Positions 59,304 to 64,000 of a stretch of DNA of 64,000 nucleotides are shown here, in pieces. The stretch spans positions 1,260,610 to 1,324,609 of the forward strand of contig ML976665.1 of the NCBI GenBank assembly GCA_010015655.1, written 5' to 3'. Both the position numbers and the translations under genes were made by a program. The notes below the pieces were generated by a model. The model ran no database searches, had not been told where the DNA came from, and saw nothing but the letters and a program-made list of their open reading frames with translations. The number at the start of each line of letters is the position of its first letter. The first letter of the stretch is position 1. The stretch comes from Bimuria novae-zelandiae CBS 107.79. Its lineage: Eukaryota; Ascomycota; Dothideomycetes; Pleosporales; Didymosphaeriaceae.

Positions 59304-59957
59304 TGAGGTGCAGTTGGTCGCAGCTTTTCAGGGACGACTTCCCATGAAATCACCTCTGGTACTGGAGCCTATCCTGTAACGATATAAGGAAGTAAAAAAA
59401 CATGGTTATACTAGTAGAACGCCTAGAACTTCTTATAAGCGCCCCAATCAAATAGATTGTCATTCGAGAATAATGGAGGATTCAAATACGGTGAATTGAT
59501 AGTGAAGGTGAGAGACAGCGGCACGCCTTTCACCGGCGAATTGAACCCTAGACCTGCGCACGGTCCAGGACTCGCACTAGTTATTTCGCGACTATTGGGC
59601 CTGCCTCACCTCAACGCCAACATCTCTGTGATCCAAACAGCAGAGCAACGATGACGGCTGCCGATGAGCTTGCGTGCCTCCAACTGTCGCAGAAGTACGA
59701 TCGACCCTTTCAGCCGCACCAAGAAAAATGCTCACACGACTCATTTAGATCGCAAAAGAAATACCTTTTTCTCGCAAAGGCCCTGGAGCGCACATCGCGC
59801 GAGTTTCTCGAACTCGAAGGCAGTGATCCACGAAGTGCCCAGATGTGCGACGAATATCTGGCACTGAAGTTTTGGGTAGGATTCGCTCAATACGAAAGCT
59901 AGGAAACGCGCCGAGGAATACCGTAGCTTGGCAGTTGGCGCGCCGCGTCACCGAACG
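59304..59957. other. Intergenic with a small possible ORF
   Basis: The 3' flank of the membrane protein gene is followed by normal-composition DNA up to the LTR fragment. The only coding-like frame is listed separately (59651-59902). Confidence 0.4.
59651..59902 (+). CDS. Small hypothetical protein (83 aa), weak support
   Basis: The frame MTAADELACLQLSQKYDR... is hydrophilic with a helical, charged composition and a balanced codon choice, unlike most chance frames here. It overlaps by 4 bp (ATGA) with a preceding non-ATG frame (59457-59654), which could be part of the same broken gene. No domain. It may be a remnant cut off by the nearby LTR insertion at 59958. Confidence 0.25.
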   Translation: MTAADELACLQLSQKYDRPFQPHQEKCSHDSFRSQKKYLFLAKALERTSREFLELEGSDPRSAQMCDEYLALKFWVGFAQYES

Positions 59958-60187
59958 TGTTATGAGGCTCTCACACCTTGTTCCGATCCAGGTTAGGGCG
60001 GTAAGGTATCGTGGTGCTTCACGGATTATTCAGTGGTACAAGTTGATGCGACACTTAGCGCGGCTGGACAATCCAATCTTATAACGAATAAGATAACTAT
60101 TAGTCTGTATAGGAGAACGTACTCGCACAGAAGATATAGTGTGGCGACTTTCCTATTGTTGTTTCCTTCCTCGTAGTCAACTTATAT
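59958..60187 (-). repeat. Truncated gypsy A-type LTR with a 51-bp inverted end
   Basis: TGTTATGAGG onward matches the first half of the LTRs at 13588 and 41878 and is the least RIP-mutated copy. After 60136 the next 51 bp (60137-60187) are the reverse complement of what the other copies have at this place. The 3' half of the LTR is missing, and the piggyBac inverted repeat follows at once. Confidence 0.75.
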
Positions 60188-60225
60188 CCCCCGCACCGTC
60201 AAAATCGCACACCCACGGACCACCT
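60185..60225 (+). repeat. Left 41-bp terminal inverted repeat of piggyBac
   Basis: TATCCCCCGCACCGTCAAAA followed by TCGCACACCCACGGACCACCT. It is identical to the complement of 62454-62494. Confidence 0.92.
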
Positions 60226-60363
60226 TGTGTTGACCAATCGGATGGATGTCGGCGATAGCGTTGAACACCAAAACTAATGGCTCTGAGTGAAATTTGATAG
60301 GGATTCTCGTAGGGCGCCTCATTTGTAGCTATAATTAATAGTAATTAAGTTAATTATAGTATA

Positions 60364-62304
60364 TTACTTAATTATTAAGCTTATACTAGTATTAACTAAT
60401 TTAATAGTCCCTACGCGGTGCAGGTGCTCGTTCCAGCACTTAGGGCGTAGCTTAGGCCTACACAAAGGCAGTCTATAGAGCCTATAGCTGTAGGTTGTTT
60501 GAGGCGTCAAAACTCGTCGATGGCTATTACCTGTAGTTACTAAGAGAGGCACCCTAGCAGGCCGCGCGCCGTTACTTTTACGCCTATTTTCTAAGCAGGT
60601 AATATAGGGCTTCGCCTAGGCGTATAGCTTAACTAGCGCGCCGTGTAGGCTCTCGTCGTTAGCCTTAATGTTGTTAAGTCTCTGGCGCTTTAATAATTTA
60701 TTAGAAAGCCTAGCCCCGCGCTTAAAAAGCTACTTAATTAGCTTATATATAAAGCGTTTATGCCTACTACGTTTTGCCTTATACGCTAACGAGTAGGATA
60801 AGAGCCTATACGCGTTATTAAGAGCTAAATTAATAAAAAAGTAAAAGAGTAGTATTTAGGTGCGTTAGTATACTTACTGCGTTAAGTAGGGCTTGCGGAG
60901 CTAGTTAAATCAATCTACTTTACTTTTATAGTAATTATAGCTGTTAACGAGCTTAGAGATGCCTAACCACTTAATTTTCTTACTACTAAAGGCCTCCTTG
61001 TATAGCTTCTTATTTATAGCGGCGTTGGCGGGGCGATAGCGTAGGCTTTAAACAACTTATAATCCTGGGTGGCGACTATCGTTAGTAGGTTTTGGCTTGG
61101 TGGGGACATCCTCAAACTTACCGTCAGCAGTAGTACTAGCAAAAAGGACCACCTAGGCATCCCGCCAGGCCATCTCTAGTATAGTGTTATTACTAAAGAC
61201 CTTAAAGAACGCCTCTCCCTATCGCGCTATAGGCGTAAATTGCGTCTTAAGCTTTATTAAATCACTATTAAATTGCTCTTTTAGCGGCCCTGCCCTGCGC
61301 GAGGATAGAGACCTAGCACCACTAGCTGAACCCTCGTGTGTAACCCTGGTCTCCCACCTCTCCTTGGTGGCTGTTCTGGTGGTGCGCACCGTCCCAGCGC
61401 CGCTAACGCCTTGCTCCCTTAGGTATTCGAGTAGCGAGATTGTCGTAAAGAGATTGTCTATCTAGAGGATGTGGCGCCCCGGGGGGAACAAGCGCTGGCC
61501 ATCGGGGCCTTAGGCAAGGACGAGAGTAAGAGGCACGGCTTTAGTAGGCGTAAATTTGGCTATCTTAAGGATATTAACGTTAAGATTAATAGGGCCTTAG
61601 GTGGCGCCTTTTGCGTGGAAAAGCTAGTTAAGTATAACGCCGTTAGACGCTAGGCACTAGATTTTAAAGCCCTTAGGCATTAGTTTTAACTTAATAATAA
61701 TAGTTTTGCTAGCGCGCCTAGTAAACTTAGTAATAGCTTTGTTAACGCAGAGGTGCTTACTGGCGTGCTAAACAGTAGAGGATGTCGAGCGTAGGTGCTC
61801 AGAGAGATCCCATACGCGCCCAAATGGCGATTTGAACGACTGCGGAGCTTCTGTACAGTACATGTAGCGATTGAGCTGCTGCCAGCGCGTACAGGCCATG
61901 TAGTTGTTAATGGAGTAAGTAGGCGCGTTTTTGTGTAGCTTCCCCCAGTACTCCTCGATTGTAGGCTCCCGGTGTACGCCCATATACATAAGGATGGCCA
62001 AGTAGGTGTAGAGCTCAGTTTTCGACGTCGGTTTCCACGCCCGGGCGTGTGGCCTGCCCTGGGCGGCATCCTCAGCTCGTACTTGCTCTGCGTGTTGGTT
62101 CGTATGTAGGGCTAGCTTTTCGAGCTGTGCGGCGTCAAAAAAGAGACTAAACAAGGCAAAAGGATCAGTGGCATCTATGCCAGTAGGCAGGTGGGCGCTG
62201 CCGACGTCGTCGTTGTATATAGAGAGAGGCTGCCAGGCAGCTGGTGGAGTAGTTGGCAATTGAGGCCTTAGGCCACAGGGTTTCGTATATTTAGTATAGC
62301 GCAC
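60364..62304 (-). pseudogene. piggyBac transposase (DDE_Tnp_1_7), one frame with in-frame stops
   Basis: From the Met at 62304 to the stop at 60364 is 1941 bp, exactly 647 codons in a single frame, with no frameshift. The first 178 codons are open and show the family start (DPFALFSLFFDAAQLEKLA, then ELYTYLAILMYMGVHREPT). Further on come a 'FTRRASKTIIIK' segment, 'PPGRHIL.IDNLFTT' with the catalytic Asp-Asn, and a C-terminal Cys/His-rich zinc region (CRPKLRPKCWNEHLHR). Interruptions are mainly TAG codons from CAG or TGG, plus some Cys-to-Tyr changes, as RIP would produce. It is not functional as it stands. Confidence 0.85.
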
Positions 62305-62453
62305 TAAATCAGAATCTTATATAGCACTATGCATTATTAATTATAAAAAGAAAAACGCGTTTTGTGCGGGATTCGAAGCTTAAATTATTATTCTACTATT
62401 ATCACGATAGCTCTCTAGAGTTGAGCTAAGCAACGCTCTGATTGGCGCTCACC

Positions 62454-62494
62454 AGGTGGTCCGTGGGTGTGCGATTTTGACGGTGCGGGGGATA
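62454..62494 (-). repeat. Right 41-bp terminal inverted repeat of piggyBac
   Basis: AGGTGGTCCGTGGGTGTGCG to GGGGGATA; identical complement of the left repeat. Confidence 0.92.
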
Positions 62495-62659
62495 CGTATT
62501 GATCCCAAACTTCATTCCTCAGCCCATACCCGCTGTAGAAGGGGGTTTGCACCCCCTTTATCACAAGTACTGTATCCCCGCGCGCTTACAATTCCAACGA
62601 TGGATTAAGCCTCCCGGTTCTGCAGGCGAATTTGATTATTGCCAAGACCACGGATTTGA

Positions 62660-62660
<1 letters not shown>
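62495..62660 (-). mobile_element. Truncated LINE 3' end (second copy)
   Basis: On the minus strand it matches the 3' end of the neighbouring LINE (62772-62935), including the 'AGAACCGGGAGGCT' region and GGGCTGAGGAATGA. It is cut at the right by the tail of the newer LINE and at the left by the piggyBac repeat. It includes a short hairpin, AAGGGGGTTTGCACCCCCTT. Confidence 0.7.

Positions 62661-62662
<2 letters not shown>

Positions 62663-62690
<28 letters not shown>
62663..62690. repeat. (GAT)n trinucleotide tract, LINE tail
   Basis: About nine GAT units. Read on the minus strand it is an ATC repeat at the 3' end of the LINE, where Tad-like elements often carry simple-repeat or poly(A) tails. 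Confidence 0.9.
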
Positions 62691-62868
62691 TCCATTTGGC
62701 TGTGCGGGGGTTTTCGCCCTATGTAGCCCCACTTCTAGCTAAGCCTAATTATTATCTAGCCCTGTCTGTATTGGTCTCAAAACCTCATTCCTCAGCCCAT
62801 TCCTGTTGGACCTGCTAGTGGACTCCGTTATGATTCTCCTGCCTGAGGACCACTATGTCTATGCGCGG

Positions 62869-64000
62869 TTAATTCTCCGATGACGGATTTAGCCTCCCCG
62901 TTCTGCGTGCAAACTTGATGGTCGTGTAGACTATGTCTACGTTAGGTTTCCACCGGTTAATGGGACCGTCCGGGCTAGAGCCATCCGGGTTCGTGTGCGG
63001 TGATCTTCCACCGAGCATGTAGGATAGGTCGCCATACCTGTCCCCCGCTTCTCTAATCATATCCTCACGGAGGTGTGCGTATCTTCGGCATTGAAATAGA
63101 AAATGGCGAGTGTCTTCCTTGCCCTGGCCGCATTCACATTGGTCACCGCTATCTGCTCCTATTCTTACGAGAAAAGCTCGGAGCTTCGAGTGGCCTGTCC
63201 GGAGCTGGGCTAATGTCTGCGCTTCTTCTCTTGTTAAGGTGTCGTAGAGCAGCCTCACATGTGCTCCCGGAAGTGCTATGTCTAGTTGTTTAAGGTGTCT
63301 TCCTGTCGTCCACTCTTTGATTGGCTTCGACATCGGTATTGCTCCCTTGAGTTTCGAGGCGCCTACTGATCGAAACCTGTACTGGAGTCCTGGCAAAGTC
63401 ACCACCTCACTTTGGGGTTTCGTGGCCGTCCTCGCGAATTCGTTGGCGGCCTCGTTCCCTGGTATGTCAGAATGGGACGGGACCCAGGCGAGCTGAATCC
63501 TCTGGCCATCCCTCTCGCAGAGGGCTTGTGTGACGTGTGTGATTATTGACTGCCCACCCTGACGAGCTGGCTTCGCGATCGCCTGAAGCGCAGACATGGA
63601 GTCCGAATATACTGTTGCGCCGGGCAGCGTTGGGATAGTCGCTAGTATGGCTCTTGCCCAATCAACAGCTTCCTTGATGGCGGCCAGTTCTGCAATGTAG
63701 ACGTTCATCATGTCAGTGGTCCCTATTGTGCGTCTTTCTTGAGAGACCGCTCTCCCGTCCTCCCAGATTACTACGCTGTATCCCACCTTTTTGTTTTTCA
63801 TAGACGCGTCTGTGAACAGTTGTACTTCCCGGCCCTGCATGTCGATGCACCTGTTTTTGGCTTCCTCTCTGTCTGTGTGGAGGCCTATTCTTCGCTTGTG
63901 GAGTCGTCCCCACGGCGGTATAGCGAATCCATTGATAGTTTCCATGTCCGTGAGGGAGTGTCTGAAGGACATTGCCATGTACATGGTCGGAGATTTGTAT
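62869..64000 (-). CDS. LINE polymerase C-terminus: RNase H domain and Cys/His knuckle (partial)
   Basis: The open frame enters from beyond 64000 and ends at 62869; at least 376 codons are visible. An RNase H domain starts with VQLFTDASMKNKKVGYSV (first Asp), then NVYIAELAAIKEAVDWA (Glu), TVYSDSMSALQAI (second Asp) and WVPSHSDIPGNEAANEFA (His). At the fourth acidic position, usually Asp in GNExAD, there is Asn, which a G to A change would explain. A CECGQGKEDTRHFLFQC knuckle (C-x-C-x8-H-x4-C) follows, as is usual at the C-terminus of Tad1/I-clade polymerases. The frame has no stops, so the copy is young, although the Asn may impair RNase H. Confidence 0.88.
   Translation of the reverse strand, partial: YKSPTMYMAMSFRHSLTDMETINGFAIPPWGRLHKRRIGLHTDREEAKNRCIDMQGREVQLFTDASMKNKKVGYSVVIWEDGRAVSQERRTIGTTDMMNVYIAELAAIKEAVDWARAILATIPTLPGATVYSDSMSALQAIAKPARQGGQSIITHVTQALCERDGQRIQLAWVPSHSDIPGNEAANEFARTATKPQSEVVTLPGLQYRFRSVGASKLKGAIPMSKPIKEWTTGRHLKQLDIALPGAHVRLLYDTLTREEAQTLAQLRTGHSKLRAFLVRIGADSGDQCECGQGKEDTRHFLFQCRRYAHLREDMIREAGDRYGDLSYMLGGRSPHTNPDGSSPDGPINRWKPNVDIVYTTIKFARRTGRLNPSSEN

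Larger units (their letters stand above)
60185..62494 (-). mobile_element. piggyBac DNA transposon (2.31 kb), RIP-degraded
   Basis: Perfect 41-bp inverted repeats are at 60185-60225 (TATCCCCCGCACCGTCAAAA...) and 62454-62494. A transposase with piggyBac features is encoded on the minus strand. No TTAA target site is seen at either end (left flank CTTA before TATCCCCC, right flank CGTA after GGGGGATA), so at least one flank is probably rearranged. The AT-rich middle contrasts with GC-rich ends. Confidence 0.88.
62661..64000 (-). mobile_element. Non-LTR retrotransposon (Tad1-like LINE) 3' part, runs off the window
   Basis: It ends in a (CAT)n tail when read on the minus strand (62663-62690). 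The 3' untranslated region is 62691-62868, and the coding region continues past 64000. The 5' part with endonuclease and RT must lie outside the window. Composition is balanced, so it is little affected by RIP. Confidence 0.85.

Noticed and set aside
62330..62440. tRNA-like sequence (TTCGAAT loop and TTGCTTAGCTCAACT on the minus strand)
   Set aside because: The T-arm does not pair (C next to the loop instead of G) and no acceptor stem forms. Probably chance within the piggyBac 5' region.

Overview
The window looks like nuclear DNA of a filamentous ascomycete, most likely a pleosporalean dothideomycete. Gene islands with balanced base composition and short introns (about 45-157 bp) alternate with very AT-rich blocks full of TAG/CTA/TTA triplets. 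These blocks are transposons degraded by RIP (repeat-induced point mutation, C to T and G to A). The assignment rests on gene families and RIP style, not on a marker gene.

Layout. 1-8270: RIP block with a minus-strand Ty3/gypsy relic, an inverted solo LTR and a 192-bp insert. 8847-11026: seven-helix rhodopsin-domain membrane protein (-). 13238-15930: Fot1/pogo DNA transposon holding two solo LTRs. 16270-25801: four genes on the minus strand, a tannase/feruloyl esterase, two cytochrome P450s and a FAD monooxygenase, possibly a small aromatic-compound module. 27867-30524: ThrE/PRM10-like transporter (+). 31704-32416: broken gene with an in-frame stop and an exact 35-bp tandem duplication. 34348-35118: secreted, Cys-rich, GPI-anchored repeat protein (+). 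35543-36878: RING-like membrane protein (-), divergent from a hypothetical gene at 37549-38676 (+).

38786-57113 is a nest of transposons that can be taken apart base by base. A Tc1/mariner element (-) is interrupted by a 223-bp solo element (TSD CTAGC) and by Ty3/gypsy element A (-, 449-bp LTRs, TSD TTTAC). Element A is itself interrupted by a gypsy chromovirus B (+, 458-bp LTRs, TSD TAGAC) and by a reversed solo LTR of B (TSD TATAG).

58266-59303: six-helix membrane protein (+). 59958-64000: an LTR fragment with a 51-bp inversion, a piggyBac element (60185-62494) whose transposase is one frame broken only by substitution stops, and two Tad1-like LINE 3' ends, one of which runs off the window.

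Gene functions are called from motifs seen in the translations. Exon joins were made by eye from GT..AG signals and frame continuity. No search was run, so family names below superfamily level are provisional.
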